This document shows, one piece after another, positions 7,253-15,358 of a DNA stretch of 17,695 nt. The DNA comes from Alphaproteobacteria bacterium (GTDB lineage Bacteria; Pseudomonadota; Alphaproteobacteria; RF32; CAG-239). Made by a program: the position numbers and the translations under genes. Position 1 is the stretch's first letter; each line of letters starts with the position of its first letter. The notes beneath the pieces were generated by a model, which did not search any database, was not told the origin of the DNA, and was given only the letters and a program-made list of their open reading frames with translations. The DNA is taken from NCBI GenBank assembly GCA_020025875.1, contig JAHHRI010000026.1, positions 1-17,695 of the forward strand. The letters run 5' to 3'.

Positions 7253-7280
7253 TTGATATTTGTGCAATTAAAACTTAAAT
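7253..7280 (+). promoter_or_regulatory. Possible promoter of the Bat operon
   Basis: TTGATA (7253-7258) and TTAAAT (7275-7280), spacer 16, lie after the MarC terminator and about 27 bases before the first Bat gene. The -10 is only a four-of-six match, but this 70-base gap is the only place an operon promoter can be. Confidence 0.4.
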
Positions 7281-7307
7281 TTAAGAAAAGAAAAAGGAAA
7301 GGCTTGG

Positions 7308-7763
7308 ATGATGCAGGATAATTTACCCGAATTGCGAGATATTCATCTGCCGTCCGGCGATATATCGTTTTTTCCGCCGGCGTACGGTTGGTGGGTGCTG
7401 GCAGGCGCCTTGTCGGCAGCCGTTTTGCTGACGTGGTTGGCGCGCTTTCTGTTGCGCCGAAGTAAAAAACGCTATGCGCTGAAATTGCTGGCGGCAGCCC
7501 GTCGACCGGATCTGACGTCGGCGGTGAGAATGTCAGAAATTTTAAGACGTATCTGTGTTTATAAATATAAGACGGCAGCCGCGCTTTTCGGCATGGAGTG
7601 GATTGAGTTCCTCAACCGACATACAAAAGAAAAAATTTCCGGCAAAACGGCCCGATTACTGCTCGATGCTCCTTACATCAATGCCAATTCCCAAGTGTAT
7701 GACGACAAAGATGTGGCGGAACTTTACCGCTTTTGCCAACGCTGGATTGGAGAAAACTTATGA
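7308..7763 (+). CDS. DUF4381 domain protein of the Bat operon
   Basis: 151 residues. The start carries the DUF4381 signature LRDIHLPSGDISFFPPAYGWW (LRDIHLP then PPAYGWW, residues 9-29), followed by one membrane helix (about 29-48), a basic stop-transfer RRSKKR and a cytoplasmic helical domain to the C terminus. Proteins of this family occur almost only between DUF58 and the first VWA gene of MoxR/Bat operons, where they are thought to belong to the membrane VWA complex; no activity is known. AAGGAAAGG (7294-7302) precedes two adjacent ATGs (7308, 7311), and either could be used. The stop overlaps the start of batA (ATGA at 7760-7763), which implies translational coupling. Confidence 0.9.
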   Translation: MMQDNLPELRDIHLPSGDISFFPPAYGWWVLAGALSAAVLLTWLARFLLRRSKKRYALKLLAAARRPDLTSAVRMSEILRRICVYKYKTAAALFGMEWIEFLNRHTKEKISGKTARLLLDAPYINANSQVYDDKDVAELYRFCQRWIGENL

Positions 7764-8767
7764 TTCTTTTTGCTTATCCGTTGATGCTTTTGTTGCTGCC
7801 GCTTCCGTTTTTGTTGCGGCGCATTTTGCCGCCGGCAAAGGGGCTGCACGGCGATGCCTTGCGTGTTCCTTTTTTGCGCGATCTGTCAGACATCAGCATC
7901 CGTTCGGGAAAAAAGTGGCAGGTTTCCTTTGCCAACGATGAAAAAGCATCGAATACAATCGGCTGGTTGTGGCTCATCTGGCTGTTGCTGACCGTTGCCG
8001 CAGCGCGTCCACAATGGCTGGGAGAACCCGTTAGGGTGAAAGATTATGGCCGCGATATTATGATGGTGATGGATATTTCAACCTCCATGCGGGAACCCGA
8101 TTTTGTCTTAAACCGCCGACGGATTGATCGACTGACGGCCGTTAAACTGGCTGCCGATCAGTTTATCGAACGGCGTAAAAATGATCGGATCGGGCTGGTT
8201 TTGTTCGGGACACGCGCCTATCTTCAGTCGCCGGTGACATTTGACCGACAATCGGTGCGCGAAGTGTTGCGTTTGATGGATGCCGGCATGGCAGGCAATT
8301 CGACATCAATCGGTGACGCTCTCGGACTGGCATTGAAAAGCATTCGCGAAAGTGGCGCGAGAGAAGATAAAATCATTATCCTGCTTACCGACGGCGAGAA
8401 CAACGATGGCAGCTTGAGCATGGCGCAGGCAATCAATTTGGCGCGCAATGAAAAAGTTAAAGTTTATACCATCGGCGTTGGTGCCGCCAACGCTTTTGTA
8501 CAGTCGCTTTTCGGTATGCAGATTGCCATGTCCGGCGGCATTGACGAAGCCGGACTGAAACAGCTGGCGGAAGAAACCAAAGGGCGTTATTTTCGTGCCG
8601 ATGATACGCTCGGATTGCAAAAGATTTATGACGAAATTGACCGTTTGGAACCAAGTGCGAACGAAGATCAGTTTGTGCGAGAAACAAAAGATTTGTTTTA
8701 CTGGCCGTTGGCGGCGGCGCTTTTGCTGTCTTTTCTTGTCGTTTTTTTAAGAAAAAAGGGGGTTTAG
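7760..8767 (+). CDS. batA: BatA-like VWA domain membrane protein
   Basis: 335 residues. A first membrane helix at about 2-20, a second at 66-83, a von Willebrand factor A domain at about 97-295 and a C-terminal helix at 314-330. The MIDAS metal site is intact: MDISTSM gives Asp105, Ser107 and Ser109; Thr182 lies in STSIGDAL; Asp211 lies in LLTDGENN. The domain should therefore bind a divalent cation and a partner protein. It probably faces the periplasm or cytoplasm next to the membrane as part of a MoxR-driven complex linked to aerotolerance in Bacteroides and to envelope stress elsewhere. The start at 7760 overlaps the previous stop and has GGAG 7 bases upstream; a start 27 bases earlier has no such site. 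The stop abuts the next ATG. Confidence 0.92.
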   Translation: MILFAYPLMLLLLPLPFLLRRILPPAKGLHGDALRVPFLRDLSDISIRSGKKWQVSFANDEKASNTIGWLWLIWLLLTVAAARPQWLGEPVRVKDYGRDIMMVMDISTSMREPDFVLNRRRIDRLTAVKLAADQFIERRKNDRIGLVLFGTRAYLQSPVTFDRQSVREVLRLMDAGMAGNSTSIGDALGLALKSIRESGAREDKIIILLTDGENNDGSLSMAQAINLARNEKVKVYTIGVGAANAFVQSLFGMQIAMSGGIDEAGLKQLAEETKGRYFRADDTLGLQKIYDEIDRLEPSANEDQFVRETKDLFYWPLAAALLLSFLVVFLRKKGV

Positions 8768-10507
8768 ATGGCAGAGTTTTTAAATGCTTTTCATTTTCTC
8801 CGTCCGTGGTGGTTGCTGTTTTTGCTGGTTCCGCTGATTGGGAGTTTTCGTTTCTTTTCCGGCTTAAAAAATATTTCTGCATGGGAGAGCGTTTGCGACC
8901 GCCGGCTTTTAGATTTTCTTTTGGTCAAGGGATCTTCCCGCCAGCGCAGTTTGGTTGCGGGGATTTTGCTGATGGGAATGTCGGCGGCAATTATTGCCTT
9001 AGCCGGCCCCAGCTGGCAAAAAAAGGAAATTCCTTCCTTTGCGCCGGAAAATCCGGTTGTATTTCTGCTGAACCTTTCGTCCGATATGGATGAAACCGAT
9101 GTAACACCCAACCGGTTGGTGCGGGCCAAATATGCCGTTTCCGATTTGCTCCGGACACTTTCCGGCGCACAAAGCGGTTTGATTGTCTATACGGGCGAAC
9201 CGTTTTTGATCAGTCCGTTGAGCGACGACGGGCGGATAATCGACAATTTGCTGAGTGCGGTTACTCCCGATATTGTGCCGGAAAACGGCGATCGTCTGGA
9301 TCGTGCGTTGGACTATGCGGTCAAGCGGTTGCGGGAGTCCGGCTACGACAACGGCAATATTGTGGTGCTGGCGGCCGATGTCGGGCAAGATTTTAATTTG
9401 GCGATGATTTCGTCGGCAGGTGCTTATGCCAAAGGCTACCGAGTGAGTGTTGTCGACGCGGCAGCCGTCGGATCGGAAAAACTGAAAATGATTGCCGAGA
9501 AAGGCGGCGGTGCTTATGTGGGGATCGTTTCCGGTTTGCCGCAGCTGTCGTCATGGCTTTCGCGGCATAAGGGGCAGCAGCTGAAAGAAAGCAAAAACGA
9601 AAAAGAAGCATGGGAAGATGCCGGTTATTATGTGTTGTTCATTCCGTTGATCTGCACGCTTTATTTTTTCCGGCGGGGGCTTCTTTCGTTGGTTTTTCTG
9701 CTGGCGTTTACCGATTCTGTTCATGCCGGTTTTTTCCTCAATGACAATCAGGAAGGCTTGCGTGCGTTTGAGCGTCGGGAGTTTGAACAGGCGGCGTCAC
9801 ACTTTCGCGATCCGGCGTGGAAAGCCTCGGCTTATTATCGGGCAGGCAAATTTGCCGACGCATTGAAATATTTTTCCGGCAACGATGCCGAAAGTCTTTA
9901 TAATCAAGGCAATGCATTGGCAAAAAGCGGCAAAATAGATGAGGCGATCAAAAATTATGAAAAAGTTTTGGAGATGATGCCGGAACACGAAGATGCCAAA
10001 TTTAATCTTGAATATTTGAAGAAACAGCAACAGCAGCAACAACAACAGCAATCTGCAAACGGCGAGCAAAATCAGCAAAATCAGCAATCGTCGTCAAACG
10101 GTGGGCAAAATCAGTCGGCAAACGGCGACAATAAGCAGTCCGACGGCAGTAACGAGAAGCAGGAAGGGCGGCCGCAGTCATCTTCTTCTTCCGGTGGTCA
10201 GGGTGAGCAAGACGCCGGTCAGGAAAATAAACAGCCGCAGCCTGCCGAGAGCAACGAACAAACCGCCGGCGGCGAAAAAAACAAACAACAAGCCGTGCCA
10301 CAGCCGCAAGACAAGGGCGGAGAGAGCAAAGAAGAGGCCAAAACGGCAGCTGTCGGTCAGGAAAAGAGTAACGAAAGCGGCAAAGGCTACAGCGAAGCCG
10401 CACAGGCTCGCGAACAACAGTTTCGCGACATTCCCGAAGATGTCGGCGGTCTGCTCAGAGCCTTTATTCTCAAAGAATATCAGAAAAACAGGTATAAGGA
10501 TAACTGA
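8768..10507 (+). CDS. batB: BatB-like VWA protein fused to TPR repeats (BatB/BatC type)
   Basis: 579 residues. Membrane helices at about 14-30 and 62-80, a VWA-like domain at 96-265, and a hydrophobic pair at 287-318 (YYVLFIPLICTLYFFRRG then LLSLVFLLAF). Periplasmic TPR units follow at about 325-418, including SLYNQGNALAKSGKIDEAI (377-395). A run of nine Gln (420-428) leads into a 120-residue Gln/Asn/Ser/Gly-rich linker. The conserved tail is REQQFRDIPEDVGGLLRAF (548-566), typical of this family. The MIDAS is degenerate: LNLSSDM (101-107) has Asn and Asp where Asp and Ser are expected, and LAADVG (201-206) replaces the TDG loop, so metal binding is doubtful. It begins directly after the batA stop with a GGGGG ribosome-binding site, and batD starts 2 bases after its stop. 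Confidence 0.9.
   Translation: MAEFLNAFHFLRPWWLLFLLVPLIGSFRFFSGLKNISAWESVCDRRLLDFLLVKGSSRQRSLVAGILLMGMSAAIIALAGPSWQKKEIPSFAPENPVVFLLNLSSDMDETDVTPNRLVRAKYAVSDLLRTLSGAQSGLIVYTGEPFLISPLSDDGRIIDNLLSAVTPDIVPENGDRLDRALDYAVKRLRESGYDNGNIVVLAADVGQDFNLAMISSAGAYAKGYRVSVVDAAAVGSEKLKMIAEKGGGAYVGIVSGLPQLSSWLSRHKGQQLKESKNEKEAWEDAGYYVLFIPLICTLYFFRRGLLSLVFLLAFTDSVHAGFFLNDNQEGLRAFERREFEQAASHFRDPAWKASAYYRAGKFADALKYFSGNDAESLYNQGNALAKSGKIDEAIKNYEKVLEMMPEHEDAKFNLEYLKKQQQQQQQQQSANGEQNQQNQQSSSNGGQNQSANGDNKQSDGSNEKQEGRPQSSSSSGGQGEQDAGQENKQPQPAESNEQTAGGEKNKQQAVPQPQDKGGESKEEAKTAAVGQEKSNESGKGYSEAAQAREQQFRDIPEDVGGLLRAFILKEYQKNRYKDN
10025..10051 (+). repeat. CAG/CAA microsatellite encoding nine glutamines
   Basis: Nine successive CAR codons (mixed CAG and CAA) lie at the junction between the TPR region and the low-complexity linker of the BatB fusion. 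The mixing of codons limits, but does not abolish, slippage in steps of three. Confidence 0.9.
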
Positions 10508-10509
10508 CT

Positions 10510-12255
10510 ATGAAAAAGTGGATTTGGCTTCTGATTTCAACTCTTTTTGTTTGCGAGTCGGCACTTGCTGCCGATAAGCTGACGGCAAAACTCAACCGCA
10601 ATCCGGTGCCGGTGGGAGAAACTTTTGTCCTCAGTTTGGAATATGATGGCGATCCCGGCAATAAAAAGCCTGATTTTGCACTGCTTAGTCATGATTTTAC
10701 GGTTTATATGGTATCCAACTCTTACAAGGGCATCTATACCAACGGCAACATGAAAAAACTCTACATCTGGAACGTAACGATGACAGCCGACAGAACCGGC
10801 ACTTTTACCATTCCCTCACTTTCTGTCGGCAAGGCCAAGAGCTTGCCGTTAACTGTTCGTGTCGTTGCCGCCGACAACCAACGGCAGGCCGCGCCTGACG
10901 CTCCCAAATTTTCCGTTAGTCGCAGCATCAGCAATTCTTCTCCGTTGGTACAACAGCAGCTCAACTATACTTTTAAAATAACCGCCAAAGAAGCTTTGCA
11001 AGGCAATGCTCCGCAGTTTATGAGCGCCGACGGTGACGAATGGATTATCCGCGCATTGGGAGATCCCGTTGTTTCCACCCGACTGAAAGATGGCGTGGAA
11101 GAAAGGGAAATCACTTTTAACTATGCTCTTTTCCCACAAAAAAGCGGAAATTTGCAGATTCCCGAAGTGCGTTTTGAGGGATATTATATTGATCCCGATT
11201 CCGGTCGCCATTCCATGCAACGTTTGCTCGGTGCTTTTAGCGGGCTGAATGATGATGCTTTCGGTTTGGATATGTTTGGTCGCCGAGTGCCGATTGTGCT
11301 CAAAGCCGGACCAATCAGCATCAAAGTGGGAAAAATTCCCGCGGCTAATCACGGCAGCTGGTGGTTGCCTGCCCAAAAGGCCGAAATTTATTCCGATTGG
11401 CAGCAAAAAATGCCGACATTCAAAAGTGGCGAAGCCGTCAGCCGAGAAGTATACCTAAAAGTGGACGGTGTCATCGACAGCCAATTACCGGAAATTCGCT
11501 TTCCCGATATTAAAGGAATGAAACAATATCCGGAAAAACCGGTCATCCGTAGCGAAGTTAACGGCGACAATGTTGTTTCGACCATGAAAATCAAAACCGT
11601 TTATATTCCGGAAAAAAGCGGACGGATGACAATTCCGGAAATTGCCGTCAACTGGTATAATATCAATACGCGGCAAATGGAAAAGGCCATACTCCCCGCG
11701 GTTGACGTTGAGGTTGCTCCCGGTGTTGCGATAACACCGTCCTCGGTTGTTCCGGAAGAAAAAACAAAAGCGGCATATGCTCCTGCCAAAGCAGAAACGA
11801 TACCTGAGGCCGTTATGCCTGCTCCGGTATCGGGGTGGCATTTGCTGGCGGCATTTTTGGGTGGGGTGGCTCTTAGTTTGCTGGCGGTTGTGATGTTTTT
11901 GCGATTGTCGGCGAAACAAAAGCATGAAAAAAAGCCGGCAAGGCTTTCCGGTCAACGGAGCGGCATTGTTCAGGCCGTGCGCAACCATGACCTGCGCTCT
12001 GTTCGCGACAATGTACTCGCATGGGCAAGAAAAACTTTTCCCGCAGCGGAAGTTCGCAATCTTGACGACGTCGCCGCGCTGGCGGAAGATCGGGATTTTA
12101 CCGTAGAATTGCAAAAATTGCAAAAGGCGCTTTACTCCGTCAGTCAGGCAGATTTCGATTCGTCGACCTTTATGGAAACTTTTACCCGTGCAGCCAAGCG
12201 TCGCACAAAACAAAAAAAGGAAAACGAAAGATTGCTGCCTCGTTTGTACCAATAG
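10510..12255 (+). CDS. batD: BatD-like oxygen-tolerance protein
   Basis: 581 residues. A signal peptide (1-20, cleavage after ALA) is followed by a long beta-rich periplasmic region of Ig-like repeats (about 22-405) with the BatD opening of LNRNPVPVGETFVLSLEY-type. A Pro/Ala-rich spacer leads to a membrane helix at 443-466 and a cytoplasmic helical tail of about 115 residues. Paired segments such as TADRTGTFTIPSLSVG (92-107) and FPQKSGNLQIPEVRFEG (208-224) are the repeated 'G..tIP.i.v' strands of the family. BatD is thought to present a periplasmic surface to the VWA proteins; no enzymatic activity is known. AAGGA (10496-10500) supports the start. It is the last gene of the four-gene operon and ends before a bidirectional terminator. 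Confidence 0.9.
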   Translation: MKKWIWLLISTLFVCESALAADKLTAKLNRNPVPVGETFVLSLEYDGDPGNKKPDFALLSHDFTVYMVSNSYKGIYTNGNMKKLYIWNVTMTADRTGTFTIPSLSVGKAKSLPLTVRVVAADNQRQAAPDAPKFSVSRSISNSSPLVQQQLNYTFKITAKEALQGNAPQFMSADGDEWIIRALGDPVVSTRLKDGVEEREITFNYALFPQKSGNLQIPEVRFEGYYIDPDSGRHSMQRLLGAFSGLNDDAFGLDMFGRRVPIVLKAGPISIKVGKIPAANHGSWWLPAQKAEIYSDWQQKMPTFKSGEAVSREVYLKVDGVIDSQLPEIRFPDIKGMKQYPEKPVIRSEVNGDNVVSTMKIKTVYIPEKSGRMTIPEIAVNWYNINTRQMEKAILPAVDVEVAPGVAITPSSVVPEEKTKAAYAPAKAETIPEAVMPAPVSGWHLLAAFLGGVALSLLAVVMFLRLSAKQKHEKKPARLSGQRSGIVQAVRNHDLRSVRDNVLAWARKTFPAAEVRNLDDVAALAEDRDFTVELQKLQKALYSVSQADFDSSTFMETFTRAAKRRTKQKKENERLLPRLYQ

Positions 12256-12346
12256 GTTTTTGTTTTGCCGCCAAAATTGGGCGACCAGCCGATGGCGCAA
12301 AAATCGGGCGCAAAAATAAATATATCTCGGAAAAATGACAAAGAAA

Positions 12347-12388
12347 AGGGGACGACGCAAACCGTCAATCGTCGTCCCCTCCTTATTT
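12347..12388. terminator. Bidirectional terminator between batD and the ABC exporter gene
   Basis: AGGGGACGACG (12347-12357) pairs with CGTCGTCCCCT (12370-12380), an 11-bp GC-rich stem with a 12-base loop. On the minus strand it is followed by TTTTCTTT and lies about 30 bases after the ABC stop. On the plus strand it is followed by CCTTATTTT. The 90 bases between batD and the stem hold nothing I can identify. Confidence 0.88.
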
Positions 12389-12409
12389 TAGAGATGGCTC
12401 AAAAACTCT

Positions 12410-14191
12410 TTATTTGCTTTTAAATTGGGCTTCGTAAAGCTTTTTGTAAGCTCCGTTTTCTCTTGCCATAAGTTCATGATGTGTGCCGGTTTCCACAATT
12501 TCGCCATTGTTTAAAACCACGATCAGGTCTGCATTTTGTATGGTCGAAAGCCGGTGGGCAATCACAAACACGGTGCGGTTTTGCATCAGGTTGTCGAGGG
12601 CTTTTTGCACCACGGCTTCCGAACGGTTGTCCAGCGCCGAGGTTGCTTCGTCCAAAATAACAATCGGCGCATCTTTGACCAACGCGCGGGCAATAGCCAA
12701 TCGTTGCCGCTGCCCTCCGGAAAGAGCCGAGCCGCGTTCGCCGATATCCCGATCCAGTCCCTTTTCGTGTTCTTGAACAAAATCTTTGAGATAGGCCATT
12801 TCAAGGGCCTTTTGAATTTCCTCATCTCGGGCATCAGGCTTGCCCAGTAAGATGTTGTCGCGGATGGTGCCGGAAAACAGGAAGTTGTCCTGAAAAACGA
12901 TGGCAATTTTATCACGCAGCGAATGCAAAGAATAGTTACGGATGTCGATTCCGTCAATGAATACGCCTCCCTTTTTGACATCGTAAAAACGGGGCAACAG
13001 GTTGACAATGGTTGTTTTTCCGCCGCCGGAGTTGCCGACCAGAGCCACTGTTGAGCCGGCTTTGACGTTTAAGCAAATGTCACGCAGCACCGGAATGTTT
13101 TTTTGATATTCAAAATCAATATGATCGAATTTAATCCCTTTTTCGACCACTTTCAGTTCTTGCGCATTGTCTTTATCCCGAATATGAGATTGCAGGTTGA
13201 GCACATCGGTGATTCTTTCTATCGCCAAAAACGAAACCTGTACGTTGTTGAAGTTTTTCCCGATTCCTTTGATCGGCGTATAGAGCATGATCAGAGCGGT
13301 GATGAAAGAAACAAAATTGCCCGACGTGATGGTGCCGTTGACGATCAGATAGCTGCCGTAGCCGATGACGGCGCCGACGCCGACGGAAACGACAACGTGC
13401 ATGAGCGGCGTCATCCAACCGGTTTTTTTGACCATTTTCATTGTCAGCTTAAACAATACGCGCAAAATGTCGTTAAACTGACCATACATTTTTTCTTGCA
13501 GGTTGTAAGAGGCTATGGTTTTGTTGCCGGCGTGGCATTCATTATAATGCGTCAAAATGCAGGAAGATCTGTTGATGGTGTCTTTTATCAGCCCTTTAAT
13601 GCGGCGCTTAACCTGTGTCAAAGGCAGTAAGGCGCATAGCAGCACCACAATGGCAATAATGGACAGCTGCCATGAATTATAAATGAGCACGCCGATCAAC
13701 GACAGCGAAGAAAAAAAGCGGGAAACAAACAGCTTAAGGTTGTCCAGCAGTCCCATGCAGGCGGCATCAGCATCGCTTGCAAAACGTTGGATAATAACGC
13801 CCGATGAGTTGCAGTCAAAGAAAGATGGTTCAAAACTCATCAGTTTTTTAAACAAGGTTCGTTTCAGATCGTGGTTGATGCGGGTGCCGACCCAAGTGTT
13901 AAGATAAGTTGCGGCATAGTTAAGAAAACCCTGCACGGTGGTAAAGGCAACGATGAGAATGGGAATGTAAACCGGCGAAGTCGTGTTTTTGTCCACCAAC
14001 ACGTTGTCCATATATGGTTTTAAGGACAATGCAATTACCGAATCGAGCGCGCCGACGGGAATGCAAATTAAAATGGCCAGCAATGCCCGCACCCAATAGG
14101 GTTTGACAAAAGGCCACATTTGTCGGTAATGATCGGCAAATTTCAATTTTTGCAGCGGTTCCGGTTCCAAGAGAAAATCTGTTGTTTTCAT
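12410..14191 (-). CDS. MsbA-like ABC exporter (fused permease and ATPase)
   Basis: 593 residues, the usual half-transporter length. The permease domain (about 30-330) has six predicted helices and the linker FVSFITALIMLYTPIKGIGK (293-312). The ATPase domain has Walker A GNSGGGKT (386-393), Q-loop Gln434 in VFQDNF, signature LSGGQ (490-494), Walker B VILDE with Glu515, D-loop SALD and H-loop His546 in IAHRLST, so it should be active. It would work as a homodimer in the inner membrane. The MsbA/lipid-flippase subfamily is the best guess from overall pattern; a peptide or drug exporter is possible. AGGAC overlaps the stop of the DUF1294 gene 8 bases upstream, so the two genes form one transcript that ends at the shared terminator. 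Confidence 0.93.
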   Translation of the reverse strand: MKTTDFLLEPEPLQKLKFADHYRQMWPFVKPYWVRALLAILICIPVGALDSVIALSLKPYMDNVLVDKNTTSPVYIPILIVAFTTVQGFLNYAATYLNTWVGTRINHDLKRTLFKKLMSFEPSFFDCNSSGVIIQRFASDADAACMGLLDNLKLFVSRFFSSLSLIGVLIYNSWQLSIIAIVVLLCALLPLTQVKRRIKGLIKDTINRSSCILTHYNECHAGNKTIASYNLQEKMYGQFNDILRVLFKLTMKMVKKTGWMTPLMHVVVSVGVGAVIGYGSYLIVNGTITSGNFVSFITALIMLYTPIKGIGKNFNNVQVSFLAIERITDVLNLQSHIRDKDNAQELKVVEKGIKFDHIDFEYQKNIPVLRDICLNVKAGSTVALVGNSGGGKTTIVNLLPRFYDVKKGGVFIDGIDIRNYSLHSLRDKIAIVFQDNFLFSGTIRDNILLGKPDARDEEIQKALEMAYLKDFVQEHEKGLDRDIGERGSALSGGQRQRLAIARALVKDAPIVILDEATSALDNRSEAVVQKALDNLMQNRTVFVIAHRLSTIQNADLIVVLNNGEIVETGTHHELMARENGAYKKLYEAQFKSK

Positions 14192-14199
14192 GAATAGTC

Positions 14200-14637
14200 C
14201 TAAATGATGTTTAAAAATCTTAAAATGACGAAGATCAACACGGTTTCAAACAGCATCATCATCCAGAAAAATGTTTGGTAGGTTCTTTTTTTTGATTTAT
14301 GATGAAAAAACTTCTGCCCCAAAAGAGCCCCCGCCCATCCGCCGAGAAACTCCAGCGTGTGCAGATGGCTTTCGGGTATCCGCCAGCTGTTTTTTTGTGC
14401 GGCTTTCTTGTCTGCGCCATAGGCGATAAAAGTGACAAGATTGATGGATACTAATTGAAAAACCAGAAACAAAAGCAGCGTTTTGGGGTGGAAAGGCGTG
14501 GTTGTAAACCAGTGGCTTTCCGTATAATATGCCGCAAGAATAACCAGCCCGATATGCAGCATATAGAAGCTGTTTTTTTGCAAAGGAGGGATCAGCAGAA
14601 GCAGCCCGAGCAGAATGATCGTAAACGTAAGAACCAT
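14200..14637 (-). CDS. DUF1294 family membrane protein
   Basis: 145 residues with four hydrophobic segments (about 3-20, 25-40, 53-72 and 122-142). The DUF1294 signature is complete: AYGADKKAA (72-80), SWRIPESHLHTLEFLGGW (84-101), GALLGQKFFHHKSKKRTY (103-120). The family is widespread but has no known function; in other bacteria it is sometimes fused to a cold-shock domain, which is absent here. Extra N-terminal helices make it longer than the bare domain. The ATG at 14637 has no recognisable ribosome-binding site, and I find no better start downstream. A promoter at 14677-14705 would give a leader of about 30 bases. It precedes the ABC exporter in the same transcript. Confidence 0.88.
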   Translation of the reverse strand: MVLTFTIILLGLLLLIPPLQKNSFYMLHIGLVILAAYYTESHWFTTTPFHPKTLLLFLVFQLVSINLVTFIAYGADKKAAQKNSWRIPESHLHTLEFLGGWAGALLGQKFFHHKSKKRTYQTFFWMMMLFETVLIFVILRFLNII

Positions 14638-14676
14638 TTGTCAATGTCTTGTTTGTTGCATGAAAATCTGCTGCCG

Positions 14677-14705
14677 AATATAAAACATAAAAAAAATAAA
14701 AGCAA
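14677..14705 (-). promoter_or_regulatory. Promoter for the DUF1294-ABC exporter operon
   Basis: On the minus strand TTGCTT (14700-14705), a 17-base T-rich spacer and TATATT (14677-14682). The -10 is a five-of-six match; the -35 is weak. It is back to back with the plus-strand promoter at 14744-14772. Confidence 0.45.
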
Positions 14706-14743
14706 TAAAACAGTCAAAAAATCTGTTGGCGGCAAAAATTTGA

Positions 14744-14772
14744 TTGAGAAAATAATAAATATTGCGTATACT
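14744..14772 (+). promoter_or_regulatory. Promoter for the lipoprotein gene pair
   Basis: TTGAGA (14744-14749), 17-base spacer, TATACT (14767-14772): five of six matches in each hexamer. Transcription would start near 14779, about 30 bases before the ATG at 14810, whose ribosome-binding site AAGGAAGG lies at 14793-14800. Confidence 0.7.
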
Positions 14773-14809
14773 CACGTAAAACTTATTTCATAAAGGAAGG
14801 CTGAAACTC

Positions 14810-15358
14810 ATGAAAAAAATGTTTATTGTTCTGGCTGTGGGCACTTTGGTCGGGTGCTCTGCATGGCAGAATATCTTGCCCATGCGGCAGGAGCGGACAG
14901 AACCGTCGCCGCACCCGCGTTTTGTGACCGAACCACCCTATGCTTTGAGCAACCTTTATGAGGAAACTTCCGCGCCGCAAATGTATTCGGTTGTTGCCGC
15001 ACGGGTAACCAACAAAATGCTGGAGCAAACAACGAAGATATATGACAAGCCCATGCGCCCCAAGCTTTACGTCATGCAGATCAAAAAAGCCGGCGTTGAG
15101 CATATTCCCGATGGTTTTTACCATTCTCGTCGGGTGACGAAAGAAATGATAGAGGGGGCAAAAACTTTTATACCGGTCAATGAGCGGGAAGATGCCGATT
15201 ATGTGCTGGATATCACGGTGAGTCGGCTGAATGTCCAAAGTATTCAGGGCGATGTTTTGCAATATAAAATGATACTTTCGGACAAAAGCGGCAACGAAGT
15301 AGGCAGTTGGATGGAAAACATCCGTCAGGTTCAAAATGATGACAGAAGTTGGTGGTAA
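14810..15358 (+). CDS. Lipoprotein, distantly LpoB-like
   Basis: 182 residues. A short lipoprotein signal ends in lipobox LVGC with the lipidated Cys at residue 16. The next residues are Ser-Ala, not Asp, so outer-membrane sorting is expected. A Pro/Glu-rich linker (about 24-50) leads to a compact domain (about 58-182) containing KLYVMQIKKAG (85-95), a YVLDITVSRLNV strand and a C-terminal KSGNEVGSWMENIRQVQ. This order of strand, LpoB-like 'sG...W...i...q' motif and outer-membrane anchor recalls LpoB, the lipoprotein that activates penicillin-binding proteins in enterobacteria. The resemblance is weak and is my inference. The last 23 bases overlap the next gene in another frame, so the two are probably translationally coupled. 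A strong promoter and ribosome-binding site precede it. Confidence 0.85.
   Translation: MKKMFIVLAVGTLVGCSAWQNILPMRQERTEPSPHPRFVTEPPYALSNLYEETSAPQMYSVVAARVTNKMLEQTTKIYDKPMRPKLYVMQIKKAGVEHIPDGFYHSRRVTKEMIEGAKTFIPVNEREDADYVLDITVSRLNVQSIQGDVLQYKMILSDKSGNEVGSWMENIRQVQNDDRSWW

Noticed and set aside
10025..10140. Short repeated units in the BatB linker considered as a CRISPR or tandem-repeat array
   Set aside because: There are no constant repeats with unique spacers; the pattern is codon-level low complexity inside a real gene.
10002..10417. Minus-strand open frames opposite the BatB linker, including Leu-rich and Cys/Arg-rich products
   Set aside because: They mirror the CAR-rich low-complexity coding sequence and have no start signals.
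11485..12360. Long minus-strand open frame of 291 codons opposite batD
   Set aside because: It is antisense to a well-recognised gene, its product is rich in Arg, Cys, His and Phe as expected of a shadow frame, and it runs through the terminator.
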